A stretch of 64,000 nucleotides of DNA from Morinoia aosen (lineage: Eukaryota > Arthropoda > Malacostraca > Amphipoda > Talitridae): assembly GCA_030386875.1 (NCBI GenBank), contig CM059559.1, forward strand, positions 62,200,392 through 62,264,391, written 5' to 3'. This document shows positions 49,583 through 59,170 of this stretch, in pieces. The number at the start of each line of letters is the position of its first letter. The first letter of the stretch is position 1. The notes under the pieces are model-generated. The model saw nothing but the letters and a program-made list of their open reading frames with translations. It was not told the origin of the DNA and did not search any database. Made by a program: the position numbers and the translations under genes.

Positions 49583-49850
49583 GATTAGATTAGATTATTA
49601 GTTAGTTCCTCCCTATCCGCAACAAAGGCTATCTAAGAGAGGAAGGAAGAAGGCACCATTTAGTATGGAGTTAAGGAAACGCGGAATCTATGCAGAAAAG
49701 GCACAGAAACAGAAAGCTAAGAAAGAAGATCATGAAACAAGAAATAGTTGAAGAAGAAAGTAGTAGGTGCTGAACAACAGAACAGCAGTGAACCGAAAAA
49801 AGATGGTCCGTAACAAAACAAAAACCTATTCTATTTTAACAAAAAGAAAG
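49583..49850 (-). repeat. 370-bp interspersed repeat, copy 2 (3' part cut)
   Basis: It matches copy 1 from GATTAGATTAGATTATTAG to AACAAAAAGAAAG, where the non-LTR retrotransposon begins; the remaining 100 bp of the family consensus are missing. Confidence 0.75.
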
Positions 49851-51122
49851 TGTGTTTTAACAAACACACCTCCTCACATACGCAGACGACCTAACCATCT
49901 TCTCCCTACACCCTAAACACGAGAGCGCCACCACTCAACTACAAGATTACAGCCACATAATAGAGAACTGGCTAGAAACAAACAGACTCAAGGTCTCCGC
50001 AAACAAATCCTCACTCACACTCATCACACCTTATAATAGAGAATACAACATCCATCCCCACGTCACATTAAACAACACCCCCATCCCCTACACAGACACA
50101 CCCGAAATCCTTGGAGTTACATATGACAGAGGTTTTACGTTCAGCCCACACACTAACAATATCAACACTAAATGCAACACTAGGCTGAACGTCCTCCGAG
50201 CACTAACACATACTACATACGGCCACTCCAAGGAAGACATAACAACAGTATACAAACAGTTCATCAGACCCATCCTCACTTACGCACACACATCTTGGCA
50301 CGCAGACACTGCTCGCACTCACAGGAACTACAGTCCACACAAAACACAGCGTTGCGCATTGCCACGGGCTGTACACGATCGACCCCTATAGCACACCTAC
50401 ACGAAGAAGCCCTTGTCCTCCCCCTCCTTGACCACATGAACACGCTAGGGACAAACTTCTACACCTCCACACAAGACCCTGCCCACCCGCTACACTACAT
50501 GCAACAACCCCGGCCAACCCAACGAACATTACACACCTCACCTCAAAACACACCTCAAAACACACCTCAAAACACTATACGACTCCCTCCCTCCCTGCCC
50601 CCCTGACACCTCACTACGTACACACATACACACACAGTTCACCTCACGCGCCCTCGCTGCCCTACCCCCTAACTCCCTCCTCGGAGTGAGACCCCCCCCG
50701 TCCCCTCGACGGAGCGATCCCTCCCCCGGCAGGATCGAGTCCACCTGGCGCGGCTGCGGTGCGGGCACCACACTTCACTCCCCTCATACATGCACAGAAT
50801 AGGACTTGCGGAGGACGACAGCTGCGTCTGGTGTCATGCCAACGTGGGCGATCTTCCGCATGTCCTCCTACACTGTCCCGCCCTACACGCACACCGATAC
50901 ACACACCAGATACATGCACTGGAGCACCTCTGGACTCGCCCCGCGGACGTTTTGAGGTTTCTGCACGACGCGGGCGTCTTCCAGAGGCCCATATAACCAC
51001 ACCCCTCTTCGCCTCGGGCCGGGCCCGGTCTGGGGCGGCCCTGGCCGCGGCGGACCCCTTCGAGCGGCCGTCGGGGCAAAACAACAACAACCTTGGTGGT
51101 GGTGCACTGCGTCCTGAGGTGG
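49851..51122 (+). mobile_element. 5'-truncated non-LTR retrotransposon
   Basis: Only the end of the ORF2 product remains. It starts at the catalytic box (L-L-T-Y-A-D-D-L-T-I-F), then W-L-E-T-N-R-L-K-V-S-A-N-K-S and I-L-G-V-T-Y-D (thumb), R-P-I-L-T-Y-A, and after a frameshift near 50310 T-Q-N-T-A-L-R-I-A-T-G-C and H-L-H-E-E-A. After more frame changes a zinc-knuckle-like C-V-W-C ... H-V-L-L-H-C-P-A-L end follows (to the stop near 50996). This layout fits Jockey/I-type elements with apurinic endonuclease. The GC content is far above the surroundings, rising toward 51100. GC-rich open frames on the other strand are shadows. Confidence 0.85.
50527..50575. repeat. 13-bp tandem repeat, three copies
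   Basis: ACACACCTCAAAA occurs three times within the non-LTR element and causes a local expansion of its reading frame. Confidence 0.85.
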
Positions 51123-51124
51123 GC

Positions 51125-51700
51125 AAGATTAATCGGTTTTAAGTTAGTTTAAGCAGGCGTTGCTATAGCGTGAGGCCTACAACACTACAGCATGAGATCT
51201 AACTCTAGCTAGTGCTATAGCGTGAGGTCTACCTCTATCTAATACTATAGCGTGAGGTTAGGTTACTAATGGATATTACCAATTCTCATACATTTGATTT
51301 GGCTAAAAACAATTAGTACATCTCAAACTGTACCTGGGTAGGCGATATATGGCAATAGACCTCACGCTATAGTAGCACCGTTTGAGCCTCTCTAACCACA
51401 ACAAAATGTTTCAAAGAGAGGAAGGAACCATGTAGTATGAAGTTGCACGGAAACTAGCGTACGTTCCCACACAAGGTCTCTAAGGCTTAGAAACTGTGAG
51501 CTAAGAATGACTACATAACTCAAAACAGGACAGCAGTAAACAGAAAACGATGATCTATTACAACAAAAAAAAATAGTTTTATTTCAATACAAAGAAAGCC
51601 TACCTCTCATCTCGGGACCTCACATATCTGAGGCGGGGAAAGACAGTTCAGTCCCACAATTGAAATTTTTCTAAAACCTTGAAAACAGAAGCTACACCCT
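51125..51700 (-). repeat. 370-bp interspersed repeat, copy 3, interrupted by a MITE
   Basis: The start (AAGATTAATCGG, TTAAGTTAGTTTAAG) lies at 51125-51153, and the continuation (GAGCCTCTCTAACCAC, AAAGAGAGGAAGGA) resumes near 51385. The DNA between is a separate inverted-repeat element. This copy is the most diverged of the long ones. Confidence 0.65.
51163..51372. mobile_element. MITE with CTATAGCGTGAGG ends
   Basis: CTATAGCGTGAGG occurs in direct orientation at 51163, 51215 and 51245, and inverted as CCTCACGCTATAG ending at 51372. The outermost pair bounds about 210 bp and the left terminal repeat is multiplied. No coding sequence. Confidence 0.65.
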
Positions 51701-51914
51701 GAGCTAAGTTTGAATGAAGAAAACGATCAATTCACCACTCGTAAAGACACGAGCAAAAAACCTCAGTAACGAAACTTTATTGAAATGGTTTTCTGAAGAG
51801 GGATAAATATTCTAACCTTTCCAGATGATCTTTGTCTTGATTGAGATCTTAGTTATTTGTTGGGGGAACATACATCTTACTAGGGTTACGATATCTGCAA
51901 TAATTGATCTCCAA

Positions 51915-52106
51915 TCACTAATTTTATTTCATCATTAGAGAGCTGCAGACTCCATTCAGTGGCTACTGAGAAGTGACATCCGAATAGATGATTACCTACG
52001 GCCAAAAACATATGTTTTGGGCCGTACCAAAACTCCTACTCGAATGTGAATTCTCGGTAGCTGCTGAATGGAGTCTGCAGCTCTCTAATGATGAAATAAA
52101 AGATTA
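51915..52106. repeat. Long near-perfect palindrome
   Basis: The left arm 51921-51959 is matched at 38 of 39 positions by 52064-52102. The centre (51997-52026) is a second palindrome around CATATG with two mismatches. The whole would fold into one hairpin of about 190 nt. It is probably a MITE; a transcript would be a good substrate for small-RNA processing. Confidence 0.8.
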
Positions 52107-52347
52107 GGTATGGCCACAAACACATGTCGAGATAAGCACGTCGTGAAAACGCAAGAAAACAGTCGTATTCCTGATTGTGCCAGTAACGGGCAATTTCACC
52201 AAATTTTTACAGTATTCTTTTTTTGACAGAAAAACCATGACAGAAGAGCATTTTAGAACATAACGTATATACATACATTTTTTTAAACATTCTATAGAAC
52301 TTAGAATATGCAGTTGTGTAGCAACATGAAAATCTACTAAACCTCAC

Positions 52348-52460
52348 CTAAGAAAATCAAGGTCCGAAACGACCTGGGTGAGCTCGGTGTTCGCGTTGCT
52401 GAGGTTCTTGTTGAGCAGTACCTCTGCTGCGTCCAGGTCATACTCTAGCATCATATTCGC
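52348..52460 (-). CDS. Prefoldin subunit 3, exon (beta hairpin end and C-terminal coiled coil)
   Basis: This 113-bp exon encodes A-N-M-M-L-E-Y-D-L-D-A-A-E-V-L-L then N-K-N-L-S-N-A ... V-S-D-L-D-F-L-R. It matches prefoldin 3 (human VBP1: A-N-V-M-L-E-Y-D ... D-L-D-F-L-R). Prefoldin is the cytosolic hexamer that hands unfolded actin and tubulin to the chaperonin CCT; subunit 3 is one of its two alpha-type subunits. The acceptor is GTGTGTGCAG in phase 0, and the donor after CTTAG is GTGAGG in phase 2. The family normally continues D-Q-x-T-T-T-E-V-N-M-A-R-V-Y-N-W. I could not find that exon downstream. Reading through the donor gives a stop at once. Confidence 0.9.
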
Positions 52461-53666
52461 CTGCACACACGAGTCATCACTGTATTATTTAGGTTAAAAC
52501 CATGGGCTTAAGTTCAATTAATAAGTTTTCTACAATTAACCAAGAGATACATAGATCAGTAACAAAGCATCAAAGCAGAGGAATTTTGCTGTAGAAGTTT
52601 GAACTAAAGCATTAAAAAAATGCAGAAAATCAATGTCTATGTTGGTAGACTTTGATCTATCAATGGAATTGGAAGAGATGCAAAAATTTACTTTCAATAA
52701 CTGAACTGATGAAATGAAGTAAGCAATCACACATAACGAATTACTTGGTTAGTACACTGGGTTCTCCAAAAGACCAGAAAAGAGAATACAACCAAATAAG
52801 CACTGATGCAAAGATCTTACAGTATTGCAGTTAACACTCGTTATCTGCAAAACACACTCACAGATGTAATTATTGCAGCTGAGATTGCAGTTTCCTTTCA
52901 GAAAAGGGGATAGACATAGTAATTCAAGAGGTTTCATATATTGATAAGAAGAGGCACTTATGCATATGTACCTTTAGCAGAGCTTAGAAATTGCTCATAC
53001 TACTGGAGAGTTTTCAGTCATTCTGACTAGATATTTTAAGCTTTCACAAAAAGGGGTAAAACCGCCAGTAAAATATACACAATAATTATGTACACTGGTT
53101 TGATTAGATAACATGAAAAATTAGACACCAGTGAACAAAAAAAATTGCCTACAACAAAACAAAAATTTTTCTACATCAACCAAAGGAATACCTACCTAAT
53201 CTTCAGCTTGGATCCTCACATCTCACCCCTGGCAGTACTAATTCCTATAGATGCAAAAGTTGTTCTTCCATGAGAGGGCGCACTGGTTATATTGATCTAA
53301 CTATGGCACAGATATACCCAAAATTAGGGCACAAGCTGCTTCAAGTAATTAAATGTAAAGGCAGTAGCAATGAAGCAAACACATGAGCAGCATACTACAA
53401 AGTACAAAGCTTCTGCATAAAAATGACAGATATTACAACCCACCGAAGAAAATAGGTTTTACAAAAATCATCTACAATTAAAAAGAAAAATACAAATACA
53501 TAATCAAACTTTTCTGCTTTGCTCTTATTTCAAACTGAAATTAAAATGAAAATAAATTCCTCCCTACCCAAACGTAATGTCATTAAAAGAAACAATGTGA
53601 TTAAAATCTTTCACCTTTTAACTTCTAATTTCTTACAGCAGTTGAACTTAGTCCAGTTTCACTAAC
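52461..53666 (-). other. Prefoldin-3 intron
   Basis: The 1206-bp phase-0 intron has a GTTAGT donor at 53666 and contains a partial copy of the 370-bp repeat at 53125-53290. Confidence 0.8.
53125..53290 (-). repeat. 370-bp interspersed repeat, copy 4 (one end only)
   Basis: Only the part from ACACCAGTGAAC to CCTATAGATGCAAAAGTTGT is present, inside the prefoldin-3 intron. Confidence 0.65.
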
Positions 53667-53832
53667 CCCAAGCCATAAGCAGACTTTGTTGGAAGGAGGA
53701 ATGGTACCTTCAACATTGAGTTTGTCAGACAGTAGGAATTGAGTTTCCAGATCCTCCGTGCTGTCTTGTCGAGCCTTCATTTCTTCTATGATCTGCAGTA
53801 AGCTTTTGAGGTCTGGCACCTGGTGCTTCAGC
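53667..53832 (-). CDS. Prefoldin subunit 3, exon (end of first coiled coil and beta hairpins)
   Basis: This 166-bp exon encodes L-K-H-Q-V-P-D-L-K-S-L-L, E-T-Q-F-L-L-S-D-K-L and P-P-S-N-K-V-C-L-W-L-G. Human VBP1 has L-K-G-Q-I-P-E-I-K, E-T-R-F-L-L-A-D and P-P-T-D-K-V-C-L-W-L-G in the same order. The acceptor TTATTGGTGCAG gives a one-base start that completes a Lys codon; the donor is GGG/GTTAGT in phase 0. There are no stops, and conserved positions are kept, so the segment was recently under selection. Confidence 0.93.
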
Positions 53833-54647
53833 CTGCACCAATAAATAATGGATAAGTGAATATTTCTGCAGATGTCAAAAATATTCACTTCATGGAACAT
53901 AAATTCTAAACATTTCTTGACAAATAGTGTTAGAAAAATTAAATACTGCACATATGATTTTAGTGTATAATAATAATAATGAAGGCATCTACGGATGCTT
54001 TATTTCCAATTTCAAGCCTGATACATATCACCTTATACATTGGATTTTCAAATGCCTTATAACTAACGCCAGGACGCCATTACGCTTTCCCACGGTCAAG
54101 ACCGGTACCCATTTCAGACACCTGGGTAGAGTGGGGTATTGGGCTTGGAATTTTTCCCCTATACCCAACAGAGAAAATCGCCACCAGCGCCGGGTGTATG
54201 AAGAACAAGAGATTATAACCAAAGAGGAAAGTTTTAAACTTTATGAATGGCAATTAACAATATATCCCACCTACATTCAATGCATGCTGGAGAAGGGAAA
54301 AATATTACTTTGGCAAGTTGGCTTACATCAAAAACATTAAGACATCTTAATTACACTATTGAAATTAGATGCATAGCATTACATATATTAGAGTAGCACT
54401 TTTTACAAAAACCCATCCTTTGTCTTGCCTAATGAGCAACAAATACTAATGATGAACTTTGATACAAAACACTTGTGTCCTCACCAATAAGCAAGAGAAA
54501 ATTTTACATTAGGCATAAGAGCGCTTTTTTGATTTAGTCAAAAAATAGGATACTACTTCAACTAATACGGACATAGTTGACATAAAATAAATATGCTCTA
54601 CACAAATGTGCTTCTTTTAAATCTTTATTATAAAATAATAGACCCAC
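53833..54647 (-). other. Prefoldin-3 intron
   Basis: The 815-bp phase-2 intron has a GTGGGT donor at 54647 and includes a truncated SINE at 53967-54195. Confidence 0.8.
53967..54195 (-). repeat. tRNA-derived SINE, 5'-truncated copy
   Basis: It matches the body and 3' tail (ATTATTATTATAC on the minus strand) of the full-length copy at 57106-57399, at roughly 90 percent by eye. The tRNA-like head is missing. Confidence 0.8.
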
Positions 54648-54769
54648 TTCAAGCGAGTGGCAGTGAGGTGCGACTCCATGCAGCGATAGTTGCTGAGCTG
54701 CTCATCAAGGCGCCTGATCACTTCTTCTGCACCACCAGATTTTTTGCTCATGAACTCTTCAACACCTTC
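54648..54769 (-). CDS. Prefoldin subunit 3, exon (N-terminal coiled coil)
   Basis: This 122-bp exon encodes E-G-V-E-E-F-M-S-K-K then A-E-E-V-I-R-R-L-D-E-Q-L-S-N-Y-R and M-E-S-H-L-T-A-T-R-L. The family form is E-D-V-D-S-F-M ... L-K-K-L-D-E-Q-Y-x-K-Y-K-F-M-E-x-N-L. The acceptor is AATTTCACAG in phase 0, the donor GTGGGT in phase 2, and the frame is continuous with the next exon. The three exons together give about 134 of the usual 185-200 residues. The first exon, which should end A-V-F-V or similar after G-I-P-E, was not found upstream. Confidence 0.9.
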
Positions 54770-54989
54770 CTGTGAAATTAAAATAAGTTATAAAAACATG
54801 AACAGTATTTTAACACAACTCACTCACCGATACACCCAATGCATGAATCTATGTATAAGATATTTTATCACCAAATGCAGTTAAATTAAACTCAAAAATT
54901 GTTACACTGCATCAAATATTTTAGACATTTTAATGTTTCATTTCCCACAAAACAATGAAAATTTCAGGATAGTTCTTTTAGGCTAAATT

Positions 54990-55375
54990 CAATTAGATTA
55001 TTAGTTAGTTTAGGCCTCCCTATCCTCAACAAATGAGATCCAAAGAGAGGAAGGAAGTAGGCACCATATAGTATGGAGTTAAGGGAACGCAAAATCTATG
55101 CAGAAAACGCATAGAAACGGTAAGATGAGAAAAAAGTTCATGAAATATGATCAAAGTTGAAGAAGAAGTAGTAGGTGCTGAAAAAACAGGACAGCAGTAA
55201 ACCAAAAAAAGATGGTCCGTAACAAAACAAAAACCTATATTATTTTAACAAAAAGAAAGCCTACCTAACCTTTAGCTCGTGCCCACACATGGTCCCCCTC
55301 GGAACACTAATTCATTCCCATAGATGCACTAGTTGTATCCCCCTGAGAGGGGCTAAAGTCAATTAATATTGCTAT
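54990..55375 (-). repeat. 370-bp interspersed repeat, copy 5 (full length)
   Basis: The most complete copy, from AGATTATTAGTTAGTTTAGG to CCCATAGATGCACTAGTTG and CTGAGAGGGGC. It is close to copies 1 and 2. Confidence 0.8.
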
Positions 55376-55719
55376 GAGATGTAACTTGAACATCCTTCAG
55401 AAAACAGAGTAATTCAAAAATAGCTAAAAATTATTATAATTATAAAATACAATATATAAAATTGTATTTCATATATTTTTTCAAAGTGTTGTAAAATAAA
55501 AATTGAGTACAGTTATTCAACTGCAGCAAAATTGATTAACGTAGCACGCTTACTTCAGTTGACATGAGCTACTTGTAGCTTTACCTTCACATCCACAAAA
55601 AATATTCTTTTCAAATTATTGACTAAGTAATTCAGGATAATGTAACAGATTTTAATTCATTTGAATGTTTCAATACAAAATGAGCCTTAGGGCACAAAAT
55701 AATTTTTTGTCTGAGGGAA

Positions 55720-56295
55720 CTATGGTAAATATGGAGTTTAATGCGCTCACAGAAATTATGAATTATGTTCCCAAGAATCACTACAGGAACACATTTAAAA
55801 ACGTTTTACATGAATGACATTCTGCTCACTGAAGCGCAATTTTTAAATTATTCAACTCTAAAGTTATATGAATGTTGTACTTAAAAGTGAAGGAATGGAG
55901 ACGTAAATATGCTCTAATACGGTACTGACGTTATGGTGGGTAAGGTTAAGTTAGGTAATGTTAGGTTAAGTAAGTAAACTAATCTAAAATAAAAAAGCAA
56001 CCTAAAATAGCTTACCTTAACTTATCCAAACTGAGGCTGTTATTTTCCCGCAAAAAAGTGGACGTGTCCATCCAAAAAAATAAGTGTGACCCAACAATGC
56101 GGCGGCTAAGCAACCGACTATATGGGGTTATTCTTATTAGAACGTAATGATTGCTATGTCTCATAAATAAAGGATCAGCACAGAATGTCATTCATGTAAA
56201 ACATTTTTAAACGTAGTCCTGTAGTGATTCTTGGGAACAAGATTTTCAAATTCTGCGAGTTCATTAAACTCCAAATTGACCGGAACTTATTTTGA
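55720..56295. repeat. Foldback element A
   Basis: The arm at 55727-55832 is matched in reverse by 56169-56293. Shared cores are TTCCCAAGAATCACTACAGGA and GTTTTACATGAATGACATTCTG. The loop has several GTTAGGT/ACCTAAC-type runs. Non-coding. Confidence 0.8.
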
Positions 56296-56734
56296 AAAAT
56301 TATAAGTAATCAAGGTTGCAAACAATGCAAATAAAAAACTTTACCCCAATGGTCTCTAAACATTCAACAACTCAAGTAAACTGTTGTTCAGTCAATGATG
56401 GATAGAATAGAAGGTACCCACAGATGAAATCATTATAATTTGGCAGACAATAATTATAATTCAACATATGATGCAACAGAACCCTTCAATCATATAAAAT
56501 GAACTGAATTATGAACAAATTCTAAAAATCATATCCTCAGAGTGTCTTTCAGCTATAATTCTCAGGTCAAGTCATACTACCAGCAGCCCTTAAAGTATAA
56601 CATATAATTTTACTTGAAAATGAATGCAGGAACTGCAATTACATGGGATAATTCTGAAAATTATTTTCATAGCTTTCAATTTGCTTAGCATTACAGATTT
56701 ACTCTAAATAACAATAAATTTTGTCAATATTGAG

Positions 56735-57700
56735 TTTAATAAGTCAAATTTTACTTTAATGTTGTCAACGATTTTCATAATTTCGTTGCTATAGATAGGT
56801 AATATAGTCGATTTTAAGACGTTTTACATGAATGACAATGTGCTCGCAAATGCTTAGTTTTTGAGTTATTTAAGTTTGAAGTTATACGAGCGGCGCTCCT
56901 GAACGGCCTTTTTTACGCAATTTCAGAATTGAAACGGCAGCTAACCCCCTATTACAAACGTAAAGAGGTTGGGTCGTGAGAGGTAGCCACAGTTCTTCTA
57001 CTGAAAATTATAAATAAACGTTTGTAGTGACGTCCGTGTACATCGGCTTCATGATGGCGGACGCCATCTTGGGTACCAGGTGGCTGTCATTGGAGATGAT
57101 GTAAATAATAATGAATAATGAAAGCATCTACGGATGCTTTATTTCCAATCAAGCCTGATACATATCACCTTGTACATTGGATTTTCAAATGCCTTATAAC
57201 TAACGCCAGGACGCCATGACGCGTTCCCCCGGTCAAGACTTGTACCCATTACAGACACCTGGGTAGAGTTGGGTATTGTGCTTGGAATTTTTCTCCTATA
57301 CCCAACAAAGAAAAATTGCCACTGCCAGCGCCAAGATTCGATCCCGGGTCTCCCGCACGGCGGCAGAACCCTCTAGCCATGTGGCTATGGCGGCACCGGA
57401 AGTAAACGGAAGTCAATAGAAACCTTTATTTATAATTTTCACTAGAAGAACTGTAGCTACCCCTCACAACCCAACCTCTTTACGTTTCTAATAGGGGGTT
57501 AGCTTCCGTTATTAATTAAATTACGCTTGGCACTCTCGCTTCCCTGGCGCGCACAAGCCAACTTCAAAGTTGAATAATTAAAAAATAATCCATCAGCAAG
57601 CAGAATGTCATTCCTGTAAAATATTTTTAAATGTGTTCCTTTATTGATTATTGGCCACAAAATTGTGAAAATTGTTGACAACATTCAAGTAAAATTGGAC
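56735..57700. repeat. Foldback element B with a SINE in its loop
   Basis: The left arm (about 56735-57015) and right arm (about 57420-57700) are reverse complements. They include TAACCCCCTATTA, AAAGAGGTTGGGT and the TTTACATGAATGACA core shared with foldback A. The SINE at 57106-57399 sits in the loop. Confidence 0.8.
57106..57399 (-). repeat. tRNA-derived SINE, full-length copy
   Basis: On the minus strand the head contains an RNA polymerase III box A (TGGCTAGAGGG, 57379-57369) and, 35-45 bp on, a box B (GGGATCGAATC, 57345-57335), then a body of about 200 bp and a CATTATTCATTATTAT tail. A second, truncated copy lies at 53967-54195. The head resembles a tRNA but lacks a proper acceptor stem, so it is not a tRNA gene. 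Confidence 0.85.
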
Positions 57701-57702
57701 CG

Positions 57703-57815
57703 TTTAATGTTGTCAACTATTTGAATAATTTTGTTGTCATAGATAGGTAATGTGGTAGATTTCAAGATGTTTTCAAAGAATGACATTGTGCTTGCAAATG
57801 CTTAGTTTTCGAGTT
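57703..57815. repeat. Partial arm of the foldback B family
   Basis: TAATGTTGTCAAC, CATAGATAGGTAAT and TGCAAATGCTTAGTTTT match the left arm of foldback B in the same orientation. No partner arm follows. Confidence 0.7.
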
Positions 57816-59011
57816 CTCAAAATAAGTTCTAGTTACCATCTGTAGAAATTATCTATACCCCTACTTACAAATTGTATAATAATCCCTAATTAGCCAACCA
57901 GATAGTAAAATTTGTCATATTAGGAACAAAAACATTCATTCCAATTTGCACCATTCATATAAATTTACCAAAAATATTTAAAACTATTACCTTGAATTAC
58001 TCTTCTCAAAATTAATTTACCTGTTTAATTATTCTTCTACGGGATCTCAACGTGTCACGAAAGCTTTCAACAAAATTGTACCACCATCAGCCAATTCACG
58101 GATTGGAAACGTACTGATAAATTCGTACAAAATTTACACATGATGACAATTGTATATCTTACCTCCAGTACTCAAATTCATGTCATTATAAGGCAATTGC
58201 ACCACAATGTTATCAAGAAGTACTTTTGTTTTGAACGGCGAAACGATTCTTCTGTTATCTGTTTTCGAAAATGGCGGCTACACACAATATGTTCTCACAA
58301 ATTAGATTCCTTAATTGACCTAAAATTTCACTACCACTTGCTCTTGGCCACTCTTTAAAATATGCATGATGATATTGGAAGTACTTGATATCAGGTTGAT
58401 CTCTAGAATTATTTTCAAATTCGATGAAAGAACATTTTTTCATTCTATTTGAAGACGCCATTCTTGCAGACACCAACGCCGACGAGTTGTCTTGTTACTG
58501 GTCGCGTTGTTGTTGTACAAGTTGTCGTACAGCAGACTCGATATTGTCGCCAGATAGCGCTACTCTGTTGATCTGTGTTGCTATTCGTTCTGGACCTGTG
58601 ACGTCACCGTCCCCAGGACTCTTTTAAGAAAAGACTTGAATGCTACTACCTTATTATGTGTACCGTGATTAGTACCCCACCACAAGTCAAAGGGTAAGGT
58701 GTGCGTGCAAGTCGCTCTAATTTGTTGTAATCAAGGGCCTGTAATCTTTATGGTTTTCAACTCTTAATGTAACTTTGCTAGTAATTTTGATATTATTGAA
58801 CAATTATTATCCTTCGGAGCATAAGACTCACAAATTAATGATTAACGATTGTGCGATTAACTCAACAGCTAGAAGAGCATTCAGCGAGCGTGTGCGCACT
58901 CTATCGTAGTCAGTAGGTAACTGACTTCGGTGCTGACGTCACACTTGCGAGACGGCTATTGATTACCACAGACATAAGAGAAATCTCAAAATCTGGTTCT
59001 CTTCACAGACG
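57816..59011. other. Non-coding DNA inside the composite unit
   Basis: No gene was recognised. A GTAAGA donor-like site on the minus strand near 58161 follows a short ATG-initiated frame and might be a first exon, but its six codons do not resemble prefoldin 3. Confidence 0.35.
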
Positions 59012-59170
59012 ACTATGCTCCCTCCATATATACTCCCTCCACGAGACTGATGAGACAGCTGCAAGTTATCAAGGAAGCTCTAAGGAAAGGTTTCAACTTG
59101 TAAAAACTTGTAAATCCCTGTTCAGTTCATAATTATGACATTTGTCTGAGAACTTTTTAACTAACCATCG
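59012..59170. mobile_element. Right mariner-type end of the composite unit
   Basis: The outer 40 bp form the inverted repeat shared with 46194. The inner edge (59012-59034) contains CTATGCTCCCTCCATATA, which occurs reversed at the inner edge of the left mariner remnant (46674-46691). No transposase sequence lies here. Confidence 0.75.

Larger units (their letters stand above)
46194..59170. mobile_element. 12,977-bp TA-flanked composite unit with mariner-type ends, inserted in the Penelope RT
   Basis: The left end (46194) reads CGAGGGGTAGTC then AAAAAGTTCTCAGACAAATG; the right end (59170, reversed) reads CGATGGTTAGTT then the same 20 bases. TA lies at both edges (46192-46193, 59171-59172). 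Taking the unit out with one TA joins the Penelope halves into an uninterrupted R-R-Y-I-D-D-T-F-L-L-F, which is the expected motif A/C context. Both Penelope halves are on the minus strand in the right order. The unit contains a deleted mariner, prefoldin-3 exons, a non-LTR fragment and many repeats. A composite transposition is the simplest reading. Later insertion of host DNA into a small mariner, or an assembly join, remains possible. Confidence 0.65.

Noticed and set aside
50662-51126. 154-codon minus-strand frame, GC-rich, Arg/Ala/Pro-rich
   Set aside because: It is antisense to the 3' end of the non-LTR element, where high GC removes stops; no motif.
55585-55660. Possible prefoldin-3 upstream exon on the minus strand, reading I-F-F-V-D-V-K before a GTAAAG donor
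   Set aside because: The phase fits, but the residues before it do not match the family and the splice would add four extra residues in a conserved stretch; likely chance.
57330-57400. tRNA-like sequence with good box A and box B
   Set aside because: Acceptor stem does not pair and the sequence continues into a dispersed repeat body with an ATT-type tail, so it is a SINE head.
58255-58476. Minus-strand frame starting M-A-S-S-N-R, in a plausible position for a first prefoldin exon
   Set aside because: No G-I-P-E or A-V-F-V type sequence and no fitting donor; not prefoldin-like.
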